Shown here piece after piece: positions 1 to 10,350 of a DNA stretch of 64,000 nucleotides; the first letter of the stretch is position 1, and each line of letters begins with the position of its first letter. The notes beneath the pieces were generated by a model that saw nothing but the letters and a program-made list of their open reading frames with translations, was not told the DNA's origin and made no database searches. Source of the DNA: Rhypophila decipiens (taxonomy: Eukaryota; Ascomycota; Sordariomycetes; Sordariales; Naviculisporaceae); the NCBI GenBank assembly GCA_033297075.1, contig MU858110.1:1-64000 (forward strand), written 5' to 3'. A program made the translations under genes and the position numbers.

Positions 1-790
1 TTCACTGCACCACCACTACGTTACAGCTGAATTGTTCGCTGTTTCCACCCCTCACCAACACCGGTGTAGCTATAAGCTACATCTTCCGCTACGCATGCTG
101 TGGATTACCGAGCCCGATCTACAGCATCCTTTATAGGGTTACTGTACTACAACCTACCCTATAGAGGCCTGCAGCTTAACAGTATGTAACAGCCGTAATA
201 GTACGATCGTGACAATAACTCTAATATTAAAATTACTATTAATAAAGAAATAGAAAGAACTAAGTTATTACTAAAACTAAATATAATACTAAATTTGTGA
301 CGATTGTATGCAGAACAACCATTGTATACGTCGTCATATAAACTATACATATCAATACTAGCAGCGGTTCTTTCGTTCTAGTATCGTGCTCTTTTGAGGG
401 CTTGTGGCATAGTGGTGTGGTATGTCGTGTCACGAATCAACGTAAGTTGACCGCCTTGGCTGCAAATAGTCAATAGTAACGGCGGTGTGCTGAATGGGTA
501 TATAACCATTGAATTGTAGAAGGATCTGATAACTTCTGTAATTTGAGCTCCTTTTTAGGAACGGTTTAGCCGAGTGGTATGGTTCTTGGCGCTCGCCATC
601 ACTTATAGTATTTTAAACTATATTAATTATTTTTATAATTTTAATTCAATTACTAGTTATTATATTATTAAGCTAAATAGATAACTACTATTACGTTAGA
701 CTATTTTTAGTAGTATTATATACTAAGACTATCCTAGAGTTTTAGTCTATGCTAGAGCTTTAGGGCCTCTTATAGAGTAGGAGGTAATTA
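1..790. other. AT-rich, RIP-like relic region
   Basis: Two stretches, about 200-350 and 600-780, are dominated by A and T and rich in TA, CTA and TAG words, unlike the roughly 50% GC of the rest of the window. This is the usual look of transposable-element DNA degraded by repeat-induced point mutation (C to T) in ascomycetes. No open frame, terminal repeat or domain survives, so the element type cannot be named. The stretch between them (350-600) has more normal composition and carries the tRNA-like fragment listed separately. Confidence 0.45.
560..600 (+). pseudogene. tRNA 5'-half-like fragment (A box only)
   Basis: The stretch contains TAGCCGAGTGG (568-578), a perfect match to the eukaryotic tRNA A-box consensus. 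It is preceded by an acceptor-like segment and followed by a GC-rich arm. The sequence then passes abruptly into AT-rich RIP-like DNA at about 601, and no B box, T arm or 3' acceptor strand follows. I read it as the 5' part of a tRNA gene, or a tRNA-derived element, truncated or interrupted by the AT-rich insert. The amino-acid identity cannot be assigned. Confidence 0.35.
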
Positions 791-3700
791 TAACAAAGTA
801 CAGACCTCTAAGTACCTGGATGTTGCTTGTTTGTGGTGATTCGGTTGGTGATTCCTGTAAAGAGCGAATGGAAGGGTTTTTAATGTATTCCGGCCAATAT
901 ATTTTAAAAATGTGAGGCGGTGTGGAAGGGCGGTATCGGATCCGTGGACTCGGGCCGAGTGGACCAATGGCTTGGAGCGGCCCCGCCCCCAAGATCGTAA
1001 CTTTTGCATCATCAGCTGCGGGCGGCCCACCCGGCCGATAACATCAAAATCTCTACCACCCAAAAAAGCCAAATCTGACCTGTCAGATTGGTAGTGGTCA
1101 CTGAAGAACTTGAACCAATGGCACCGGCATGTCCGAACATGGGGTTTGAGGATCTTGCCCATGCATGGTTGCTCTCTCCATCCTCGATCTCCCGCCAGGC
1201 CAAAGACCGATTCTGTACGGTATCCCGCATGTCTCTTTTTTGCGAGCCGGATGGATTTCATGACCAAAGTGCCTTAGCGGTATGCTTGATCCCCGTTCGC
1301 CCGCATTCTGATAGCCGAGGCGTAGCGCAGCTTGTCTCGACGTCGTCGAGATGACCTGTCATGTCTCATGTTCAAGACAAGCTGGCTGTCGTTGACGAGA
1401 TGTCTTGCTTCACATCCCTTCTGTGACCAGCACCGATTCTCGACTGGCTGGTCTCCTTGAGGCCTCTTGGACCTCACAAATCCCGCGTTCCTTGTTTCAA
1501 GCATGTGCAAAAGAGCCATAGACAGCCTGCCGAGGTTGTCCGGGAAATGCCGATTTGGATAGCCCGGCACCCTTCTCTTGACCGCTAATGTACGGTCCAG
1601 GTACAGGACAAGATCACTCGATTGGTGTGGCATTCTAATGCACCCAGGAAAAAAAGACGTGGGAGGGTGCAGAGAGGGCCCAAATATCCAAGCAGCTTGC
1701 GGCAGACCACACCTCGAAAACGTGGGGTTGGCTGTAACACCAACTCTGATCTCTGGTGACGGCGACCCAAATATTTCCATCTTTTCTGTCTCTACCTTGC
1801 AGGTCTCGCGTACCTCGCGTTGTACTCGTCTTTTGAATACAGCGGATAGGTTTGGATGCAGCATCAAGAGGACCAACTGTCGTGTTCACATCCTCGATTT
1901 TTTTCGGAGGCACTTGCGAGTTGAGGTGCATGCATGTCTTTGATCCGAGGGCCCAGAACCGTCTACGGCAAAGTTTCAGGATGCTAAAGAATAAAAATAT
2001 GCTCAATCCCTCACCGGTTCCGTGGGGCAGGCAGGCAAGGGAGAACAAGAAAGGTTGCCGACGGTATGGCTGAAGAAAGTGTGGGGGATTGGCCGAGGTG
2101 TGTCGGGAAAACAATTCGATGTTATGGGGAAGGAACAGGTCATAAATCACTTCTCAGGTTTGCATTCCCAGTTTGGCCTCAAATGGTGATATTGCTGACC
2201 GAGATCACAACCGGTGATGCTACTTCTCATCTCCTCGCACCTTCTTTCTTTTCTCCCCGAAGCTGACATCCATATCCGTAAGTGCATTGGGTTTGGCAGT
2301 TATGTCTGAGTTCCCCCACGTCTCCGTCCTACCCCACCCTGAACTCCTACCACGGATGCGGACAGCGCCCGATTCTTCCTAGCTCGGGATCCCTTGACGG
2401 CGCCGTCCCGGTATTTACCATCCGTATCCGTACTGTACGCTGCTTTCTTTGCACAGAAAACTGACACAGCAGCGCAGTGCATGTTGTACCCCACCCGCCC
2501 CTCTTCTTATCGTATGAACATCACCAACCGAGAAGCGGGAGAGCATTGCTTCCTCCAATACAGTTTGGATCTTTGGACACGCCTTTTGAACACACCAGAC
2601 GCCCAGCCTTCTTGACGGAAGCCACTTTGTTGCTCGCCCTTTGTCTTAAGACTCGAAGGTTTCGTCATTATACATAGACGTTCCCTGTCAAGTATATCAA
2701 GTGGTCTACACCCCCCCTCGTCTGTCACCCCACACATACACACTTGGGTACTGATGTTTGTCTCCTCTCTGTCTCCCACTCCTATTCTTGATGATACTAA
2801 AGTCAGGAGACAAGTACCATCCTTCAGCCTAGTTCCTGGGTTGACCAGTGGCTGTTCTCCTGTTCCTGCAAGTCATTCTACATATTATATGCGGGATCAA
2901 CTGGCAGTGGCTGGGGTTAGAGACTCTCTCGTCTGAACCCCAGATCAAGTCTTGATCAACTTCATCTCATATTCTCTGTTCACAGTAAAAAGACACTGCT
3001 CAGGACTAGAGACCGGTTAGCCACATATTCGACCGGGCTATTTCTCTGCGGTGCTCATCTACGGCTCCCGATTCCCAAGTCTCCTCATCCTCGCTCCTTC
3101 CTCTTCTCCAAAGTCTGCATCTATCTCACCACTTAAATACTATAACCTTTTACGCCGAGGCAGCTGAAACCCTCATTCACCCTCATTCACCCTCACCCAG
3201 CCTGCCGAACTGCACACCGGTAACTCGAATTGGGAATTCTTCAGAGTTGATCATGTCCAACTAACGCATCTATCCCACACCCGTTGGCGTACCGGTCTGC
3301 AAGTCTCCCCCCATGCACATAATGACACTCCACCTCAACCTTGGGTGCGGTGCACTTTCTTCGATCCGTTTCTAGTCTATACGTCTCTGGCCTAACAAGA
3401 TATCCATTCGAGAGCACTTAGCTTCGAGTGCCCAATACTTGTCTTTGGTTGTCGAAGGTCCCTGACCAAGGCTTTACAATCCACTTCCCTCTTCCTCCTC
3501 TCCGCTGTAGGCTTGTAGCTGCATGGCTTCCATCTGCTCTTGTGGGTCCCAGGTCGCCATTACACAGCCGTTTTAGTTGTCACATCATCTATCCGCCCAA
3601 CCTAATCTACATTGTCGTTTTGGGTTAGAGATCTTTTAGCAAAAACATCCCTTCCCCACCGGCTTTATTTCCCAAACAGCAAGCCTTAGCCCTGTGGACC

Positions 3701-3925
3701 GAGGTGTTGAGTTTGTCTTATATCTTGTCACCTCTTCGCGGCTTCTCCTCACCTTCCAAGATCTGATCGGTTCTGGACAAAGTGACAACCTACCGGTCCG
3801 GAAAGAGACCAGGAAAGGCCGGGGCAGTTCATTTGCCTGCTGAACTTTGGGGTCCTTGGAGTTTGTTCAAGCTTCGGATCAGCCAACCACAGTCTTCCAG
3901 ACATTCATCATCATCTACGACGACC
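791..3925. other. Intergenic and leader region, no recognised gene
   Basis: There is no recognisable protein. Long unassigned open frames exist on the minus strand, for example ATG at 1864 to a stop at 1274 (about 196 codons), with no domain and no clear splice partners. From about 2,900 to 3,900 the plus strand is pyrimidine-rich, as in fungal promoters and leaders. It includes a short tandem of a CCTCATTCA-like word near 3170-3195. The last part is probably the promoter and 5' untranslated leader of the ACT-domain gene starting at 3926. Confidence 0.4.
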
Positions 3926-5251
3926 ATGAACGCACAAATATCATTTCTGGCAAGTCCATCAGCATAACATCCACCAGAGTCAAAGTTGCTAATGCTATGT
4001 ACATAGGACGGGACCGTGAGCCTGATACACATCCCTCTCAGCCTCTACTCGGACTTCCTCCAGCCCATCCTCCAGGTCCTTCTCCCACAAAGCCAAACCC
4101 TCAAGGCCAACAGCTCACCAGAGGAGCTAGGGAGTCTGTTTCAAGGCCTGACAGAGGACCAGCAGCATGGCTTTCTCAACATCAGCGTCACCCCCCTCGA
4201 GTGCTCCATTGTCTGCCACAGCTGCTGGTCCAAGAGCGTATTCGAGCCAGCCATCAAACGCCTGCCCAAAGAGCTGTCCAAGGAGGTCTCCATATCCAAA
4301 GACTCGTACACCGTGCTCTCCGTCACTAGTGCAGGCATGGACGCCGGCTCGCGGGTCGTCGATCTGACCTCGCCCCTGGCATTAGCCGGGATCCCCATCT
4401 TCTTTATCACCACTTACTACTCGGACTTTATCCTCGTCCCGACAAAAGACCGTCAGAGCGTATCCAAGGCACTCCTCTCTCGGGGCTTCGTCTTTTCAGA
4501 AGATGAATCTTCGTTCAGACCCCCAACAGCCTCGGCGCATAGCCGTGGTCCGAGCCAAAGCAGCGGCACCAGCAGCATCGGCGAGCAGCAACCACCATCT
4601 ACACCCCCGCCTTCAAATCTAGCCGAACTCCAGACCCGCGCCTTCTCGACGCTCAAAAAGCGAAACGTCGTGCCGTATCTCGAGCCCGACCTTCGACTGG
4701 TGAGCTGCTCTGGGCGCGAGAACTCCGGTTTACTACACCGAAACGGATACTCGGAGCAGTTACGCAGCAGGAAGAATAGCAACAGCCAGGGTGGGGGTCC
4801 CGGCCAAAATGGCCGAGGCAGCAGCATCTCATCGTCAGGAGGAGGCCTCGCGAGCTGGGTAGACACAGTCGACACGAAACTCTACACGGGGATTATATCG
4901 GCCTTGGTCTCACAGCCGCGGTTCTTGTCTGTCACGCTTGCGCAAGAGGACCCCCCTTCTTTGCTGCTCGATAAAGAGTTGCTGCCCATATTTGGGGATT
5001 CGCTGGTCGGACCGACTGCCGAGGGGGACCAGAATCTTGTTCCTATTTTCCTGGATCTGGCTAGTTTCCCGTTTGAGGCTACGGGCATTGTTTCTGGTAT
5101 TGCCGGACGGTTGGTCCAGGATATGGAGCTTCGGATGATGGAGAGTGCTGAGTTGTCGTATCTTAGTACTGCCAGGGCCGGGGCGGTTATCCTGGGTGCT
5201 GAGATTGGGGAGCGGGCTTTGGGGGTTTTGAGAGGAGCAGTTGAGCAGTAG
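3926..5251 (+). CDS. ACT-domain protein, CASTOR-like (GC-AG intron)
   Basis: Model: exon 1 3926-3949 and exon 2 4007-5251, 422 residues. The 24-nt first exon encodes MNAQISFL and joins in phase 0 to DGTVSLIHIPLSLY, which restores the N terminus typical of fungal members. The 57-bp intron has a GC donor (GCAAGT), a TGCTAAT branch point and a TAG acceptor. An ACT-type fold is visible at the motif DLTSPLALAGIPIFFITTYY, followed by DFILVP. A second half-site near the C terminus (DLASFPFEATGIVSGIAG) is consistent with the tandem ACT layout of CASTOR1-like amino-acid sensors. The middle (roughly residues 160-280) is Ser/Gly-rich and probably disordered. In animals CASTOR proteins bind arginine and regulate TORC1; whether this fungal protein senses an amino acid is inference. 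It converges on the peroxidase gene downstream. Confidence 0.85.
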
Positions 5252-5980
5252 GGACGAGCTCAAAGTCGGCGGGACAAGCTGAGGGGAGCAATATCTGTTC
5301 TGGGTAGCTGTTTCTTTTCTGCTCCGTTTCTGTATTGGAAGGGTTAGAAAAGGAGCTGAGGGCATCCCATTATTGTTTTGTGGCGTCTTCTTTACAGCTT
5401 CATTTCTGACTTGGAAGCTAAGAAAAGGGAGCCTCTGCCCTGCTAGGAAGTAATCTGCGGCTCAGGCACTATATAAGGCCAATTGGGACGAGCATAAGTC
5501 GGGGGCGCAAATGGGCAATGCATGGGCATATGGGCTCCAAAAAGATTACTGAGGGAGGGAAAAAGCAAGCGCAAAGGACTTGTATCAGCGAATGAATGAA
5601 TGCTTCTTCGTCGTCTTTTCTATGATAGCCAGCACTGTGTGTAGCCAGAATAATCAATGAGAAGAAATCAGAGCTTCGTTCGGGAAAGAAACAAGCCCTA
5701 AAATGATAAAACTCTTTCACCATCATTCACTTCGGAGCATATGTAAAGTACCCTCGAGGCGAAACTTCAAATTTTTGTAGGCCACACAAGGATACGACTA
5801 TAAAAGGAAACAGGAAGACAATGAGGTCCCAGATCCAATAAAGAGACAACGGACTATTTTCCTCTAGTTCATTCTTATGACAAGGTTCGTGATAATTAGA
5901 TCTGGCTTTTTATGGAATTTCTAGCAGCGAGGAGAATGGTAAGCCCCAGGTCATCTCCATCCACCCAAATCGGCGGCGAT
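5252..5980. other. Convergent 3' intergenic region
   Basis: This spacer lies between two convergent genes, so it should contain both 3' untranslated regions. It holds T-rich and A-rich stretches typical of fungal poly(A) regions and no coding evidence. Confidence 0.5.
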
Positions 5981-6736
5981 TTACTTTGAAAGCTCCTCGA
6001 CAATAGTCCCCTCCAACGACTCAGGCTTGGTAGTAGAGGCCCACCGCCCCTTGACCTGCCCGTCCTTGCCAATCAGGAACTTCTCAAAATTCCACTTGAT
6101 CCGCTTCAGGCCCATGAGACCGGGCTTCTCGGTCTTGAGCCACTCCCACAGCGGATGAGCACCGTCGCCATTGACGTCGATCTTCTTCATGATGGGGAAA
6201 GTGACGCCGTAGTTGACCTGGCAAAAGGACTGGATGTCCTCGTCCGTGCCGGGCTCTTGGCTGCCGAACTGGTTGCAGGGAAAACCGAGGATGACGAAGG
6301 AGTCGTCACCGTGTTTTTCTCTGATGGACTTGTAGAGCTTTTCTAGGCCGGCGTATTGCGGTGTGAAGCCGCATTTTGAGGCTGTGTTGACTACCAGGAC
6401 TACCTTTCCTTTGTAGGATGCGAGATCTACCTCGTTTCCTCGTTCTGGTTTGGGGGGGGTTAGTATTGGCTTTTGGGGGGGGGGGGGGTATTGGAAAGGA
6501 TGATACATACTGTCGAGGGGCTTGAAGTCGTAGAAGCTCGTTGCAGACATTGTTGCAAAGTGTCTTTGGGAGTGGTGGAACGGTGTGGTAAGTGTTGGTG
6601 GGGCGACGGTTCTTCGGTTATGGTGCGATATGTCGGGGCCGAAACTTGGACGGAAAATGCAGAATGGCCTCGCTCCTGGCAGGCAGGTAAATGCAGGAAT
6701 TAATCGTTTTGATGATGCTGCTCGGAGGGGTATCAT
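5981..6736 (-). CDS. Glutathione/thioredoxin peroxidase (Cys-type GPx), two possible starts
   Basis: Exon 2 is 6444-5981. Exon 1 ends at 6511 and starts either at ATG 6550 (167-residue core form) or at ATG 6736 (229 residues). The 66-bp intron has donor GTATGT, branch point ACTAAC and acceptor CAG, and joins FKPLD to KRGNEVDLASYKGKVV. The peroxidatic cysteine lies in NTASKCGFTPQY. The family motifs GFPCNQFG and KWNFEKFL supply the Gln and Trp of the active site and the likely resolving cysteine. This is the fungal Hyr1/Gpx3 class, which reduces peroxides using thioredoxin and in yeast also activates Yap1. The extra 62 N-terminal residues of the long form are rich in Arg, Ser, Ala and His, lack acidic residues apart from one, and look like a mitochondrial presequence. 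Dual targeting is therefore likely but inferred. The intron carries a 14-base homopolymer (6475-6488). Confidence 0.93.
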   Translation of the reverse strand: MIPLRAASSKRLIPAFTCLPGARPFCIFRPSFGPDISHHNRRTVAPPTLTTPFHHSQRHFATMSATSFYDFKPLDSMYHPFQYPPPPQKPILTPPKPERGNEVDLASYKGKVVLVVNTASKCGFTPQYAGLEKLYKSIREKHGDDSFVILGFPCNQFGSQEPGTDEDIQSFCQVNYGVTFPIMKKIDVNGDGAHPLWEWLKTEKPGLMGLKRIKWNFEKFLIGKDGQVKGRWASTTKPESLEGTIVEELSK

Positions 6737-6877
6737 GGACGGGAAAGAATGTTGCAGATACAGAATGATGCTCGGAGGAGGGGAGGGGAACATGCTTTGT
6801 ATGGAACGAGGCAAAGTGACAGGTGGGTTCGAGGCAAAGCTACGCCGCGGGCAGACCATTAACATCGCGGGAGCACA

Positions 6878-6884
6878 TTACTAA
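6878..6884 (+). promoter_or_regulatory. Yap1/Pap1-type site TTACTAA
   Basis: This is an exact match to the AP-1-like Yap1 response element. It lies 142 bp upstream of the long-form ATG of the glutathione peroxidase (6736) and about 330 bp upstream of the short-form ATG. Thiol peroxidase genes of this class are known Yap1/Pap1 targets in yeasts, so the position makes sense. A 7-mer can occur by chance and binding is inferred. Confidence 0.4.
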
Positions 6885-7777
6885 ACAGAACGTACGGAGT
6901 ACCAAAGTTCTAGTCCTGTCTATAGTCTACACGTGGAAGACCGGCCTAGTGTGGGGCCTTGTGATTCGATTGTTCCCGATTCCTGGATGTTTCGGGGTCG
7001 TTGGCCGATCGGGGGCTCGGTCGTTTCATCCCATACCATGAATACCGACAGCTATCGTATCCGTGTTGTAATGCAAGGCACTTTGCTACACCTGAATTGG
7101 AAATTGCTATCCGAGCAGAGCTAAGCTACCCCTAATGCTGTTGAAACTGATAGAGCCCACGAGAAAGAATGCGATGTTGAGGGCACTTTTGACAGATTTG
7201 CCCCTGTCAGCTGGTGACGCAATTTCAAGCCCCGCCGAGGCTCTGGGGAGCTAAAAGCCGAGCCCCCCGCAGTCAGTCAAAATCATCCCCGGCGATACTA
7301 GCCGAGAAGCACACTGGTTTCAATATGAAAACCTTGAGTTTCAGTTTTCGCTGTACTGACTGTGGGCTATAAGGATTCTGCGATAGCATACGCTTATGCG
7401 GTTTGTTCTCATCCCAAAAACTTTCAGCATCCGGCATTTACAAATCGAGCACTGAGAGCTTTGATGAATGCATGCATGAAGCTTGGGCTACTGGTTTTGC
7501 TTTCGGGAGCTGTGTCGTACAGTACAGTACGCTAGACGTATTGCTAGAGACTAAGCTGACCTAGGTTCCAGGTTGAGTTGAAGCATCAACGTCGGTATAA
7601 GAGTGTATTCTAAAACCTAGCTCGATGACACTGGCTCGAAGCCTGAAAACGACCATTTACAGAAGATAAGCAGTGCTCACATCCAGATTAAAAGGGAAAC
7701 CTATACCTTTTACTTTTTACTTCATAATGTTGGTCATTCTGCATTCCTATAGTTACAGAAGTAATACCTCCGTACTA

Positions 7778-8006
7778 TTACGTACTTACTATCCGTATTA
7801 CGTACGAAACACACTCTCATCTGTGCCTGGCTAAACTCAGCTCAATAAGCCGCAACCTGAAAACTTGTATAACTTGTCCATAAACGACAGAGCAGTCTGT
7901 TCGAGGATACAGCTTGCTAGACCGGCAATACATCCACTCTCCGCCGCCAGAACATACAAATATCTCTAGAGAAACGCTCCTGGTCCCGGAGTACGTATTA
8001 ATACGT
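7778..8006. promoter_or_regulatory. TTACGTA-type repeats and 14-bp palindrome in promoter
   Basis: TTACGTAC occurs at 7778-7785 and 7798-7805. A perfect 14-bp palindrome, ACGTATTAATACGT, lies at 7993-8006, 85 bp before the ATG of the FAD oxidoreductase at 8091. TTACGTAA-like sequences are bound by fungal bZIP factors (CREB/ATF and Yap classes). Assignment to a particular factor is inference. Confidence 0.35.
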
Positions 8007-8090
8007 TTTTGAAACGCCTCAACCACCTCAGTCCCAGAAGCGGAAAGGGCACACTGGTACAGAATCGCCTCAAAACTTCAAATACAGACA

Positions 8091-9713
8091 ATGGCATCCC
8101 CGAGCGCACCCACCGACAGCGGTGCTTTCCCCGAAGGCATGGAGCAGCAAGGAAAGCGAAACATCATCATAATTGGTATGTAGGTACCTCTCTCAAACCA
8201 TTGGCAGTACTCTCAGTCGGAATCCCATATGGACAACACCAGCCCAATTCTCACCTAAACTGTGACATGGATATGAAGAGTTCTCTAACACTCCTCTAGG
8301 TGGCGGTATTATGGGGTGCACTACGGCGTATTTCCTCACCCGCCATCCCAAATATAAGCCCTCACAATACCAAATCACACTGCTGGAGGCCAATGCCATT
8401 GCCTCGGGTGCGTCAGGAAAAGCCGGTGGTCTCCTGGGGCTCTGGGCATACCCTGAATGCCTAGTTCCGTTATCGTACCGACTTCATCGGGAGCTCGCCG
8501 AGGAGCACGGCGGTGCAGAGCGGTGGGGCTACCGGCGAGTGGAATGCGGAAGTATAAGGGCAGTGGTGAAGGGCGTCGATGATGACCAGAGCAAGGCCAA
8601 AGTACCAACCAGCCCGCAACCAAAACTGGATCAGACCCAACCGGACCCCTCGCCTCCACCTTTGCCAATTCAGAATACAACTACAGCTCAGGACGAAAAC
8701 GAAGACAAGGACTGGGAGAAGCTCCCGAAGCAAGATGCCGATGCGTCCGACCTACTGAAACGCTCTCTCCTACCACAGGATCTGGACTGGATCGATGCGA
8801 GTCTGGTCGACAGCTACGAGGAAATGGGCAGCGAGGGGAGAGCGGAAACAGCCCAGGTGCATCCCTTCCTGTTTACGACGTCCATGGCCCAATTAGCCAA
8901 GGAGAGCGGTGTCGACATCCGGCTAGGCGCAAAAGTCACCAAGATCAGCTTCGACAAGACACGCGTCCAGAGTGTAGAGTACGAGAAGCGCCAAACTGGA
9001 GAGACGGTGCGCATCGAGGCTGATGATAGCACCGACGTCGTCATCACCGCTGGGCCCTGGACGGGCAGATTGTTCCCCCCGACTAGAATCCACGGCATTC
9101 GGGCACACAGTGTCGTCTTTGACGCAGATGTGAGCCCGTATGCGGTATTCACACAGATTCAGTTACCAGCGGGTTTCATGCCCGAGCATCGGGTTAGGAA
9201 AGGTCAAAAGAAACGGCACCGCACGAGAGTCGACCCGGAGGTTTATGCTCGCCCGAATGGGGAAGTCTACGCATGCGGTAAGTGAATGACGCCAAACGGG
9301 CCATCTCACGCTTCTCCATTTGTTGTTCATGCCTGCTAATCACGGCTCATCACTCAGGCGAAACGGACTCTTCAATACCCCTCCCCGAGACATCAGACCT
9401 TGTCCAGGCAGACGCAGACCAATGCGAGGATCTAGTGGCCTACTTTGGGACCATCAGCTCAGCTCTCAAGGCCGCCACCGTCAAGGAGAGGAACGCATGC
9501 TATATACCGCAACATATGCGGTTTGGCAAAGAGATGGAACCTATTGTCGGTCAGACGTCTGTTCCTGGTTTGTGGGTCGCCTCGGGCCATACGTGCTGGG
9601 GGATACAGAACGGGCCGGCTACGGGGTATCTGATGGCTGAGATGCTCATGGAGGGCGGCAAGGCGAGCAGTGCGAATATAGATAAGCTGAATCCGGAGCG
9701 GTTTAGGGTTTGA
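8091..9713 (+). CDS. FAD-dependent oxidoreductase (DAO fold), TDA3-like
   Basis: Three exons, 8091-8175, 8300-9277 and 9358-9713, give 472 residues. Intron 1 (GTATGT, CTAAC, TAG) interrupts the codon inside the dinucleotide-binding loop. Splicing restores NIIIIGGGIMGCTTAYFLT, a Rossmann GxGxxG motif at about residues 25-42. Intron 2 (GTAAGT, TGCTAAT, CAG) joins YACG to GETDSSIPLPE. The C-terminal motif GLWVASGHTCWGIQNGPATG is the second FAD-contacting segment of D-amino-acid-oxidase-fold enzymes. A Pro/Gln/Asp-rich insert (about residues 135-180) is probably a surface loop. The best family match I recognise is the fungal TDA3 group, linked in yeast to late-endosome-to-Golgi transport; the substrate is unknown. 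It is divergent from the peroxidase gene. Confidence 0.85.
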
Positions 9714-10188
9714 TGGAGGATGAGATGAATTGATGACATTTTCTTTTCCAGAAGCAGAACTGGAAGCAAACCAAGACTGGTGAGGGGTTTTATGGAATAA
9801 AATGACTATCAGGACGTACTGTTGGTTGGGCATTTCGACTTTGATATGTGTATGTTGTTTGCCTTTGGTCAAATATTTCTGTTTCTTCTTCTTCCAAGTG
9901 TCTGCATATACATACATAGCCATGCTTTGTCACGTAAATCCATTTTACAGCATGCATATGAAAGTTGGGAGGACAAATACCTACCTACCTATCTCCCTAC
10001 CTATATATCTACGTCTGCGGAGAGCTAATGAAACTGTAACTCGGCACTGCTGTAGCTGTATATATGGTATGCTCTACGTACCATACCATACTAGGTACTT
10101 GACCAGGCGGCCTTATAAGCACGGAATTCAGCGAGTGCTTCCAACCGAGAGGGGATGGCGACAGCAGAGATGAGTTGAGCTTCCAGCT

Positions 10189-10350
10189 TAGCTCAACGGT
10201 CAGCTGCGGCGACTCAAGTAATTCCTCTGTATCCCCTCCGGCCTGCAGCATCCTTCCGTCCCGACCTTTACGAGGGGCGGGAGGGTGTCGGTTCGATTCC
10301 GGGCACGATCAAACGACAATAACTAAAAAAAAAGCCGCAAGAGGCTTTTC
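10189..10350 (+). ncRNA. Candidate RNA polymerase III transcript (A box + B box)
   Basis: TAGCTCAACGG at 10189-10199 and GGTTCGATTCC at 10290-10300 are full matches to the tRNA-gene A- and B-box consensus, in the right order and on the same strand. They are 101 bp apart, longer than in an ordinary tRNA gene. They are followed by an A-rich stretch (about 10311-10334) and T runs at 10346-10349 and 10376-10380 that could terminate Pol III. The flanking acceptor strands do not pair and the T stem has a mismatch, so it is not a normal tRNA. A tRNA-derived SINE or another Pol III RNA is possible. The transcript ends are guesses. Confidence 0.35.

Larger units (their letters stand above)
6737..8090. 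other. Shared divergent promoter region (GPx / FAD oxidoreductase)
   Basis: This 1.35-kb spacer separates two divergently transcribed genes and should hold both promoters. It contains a Yap1-type site near the peroxidase and a cluster of TTACGTA-type sites near the oxidoreductase, listed separately. A copy of the dispersed decamer TACGGAGTAC lies at 6893-6902. No coding evidence. Confidence 0.5.

Noticed and set aside
9978..10016. CTAC-type repeats as a CRISPR or minisatellite array
   Set aside because: The units are short, irregular and without spacers; simple sequence only.
10180..10311. Ordinary intron-containing tRNA gene
   Set aside because: Strands that should form the acceptor stem do not pair and the T stem has a mismatch, so only a Pol III-type candidate is reported.
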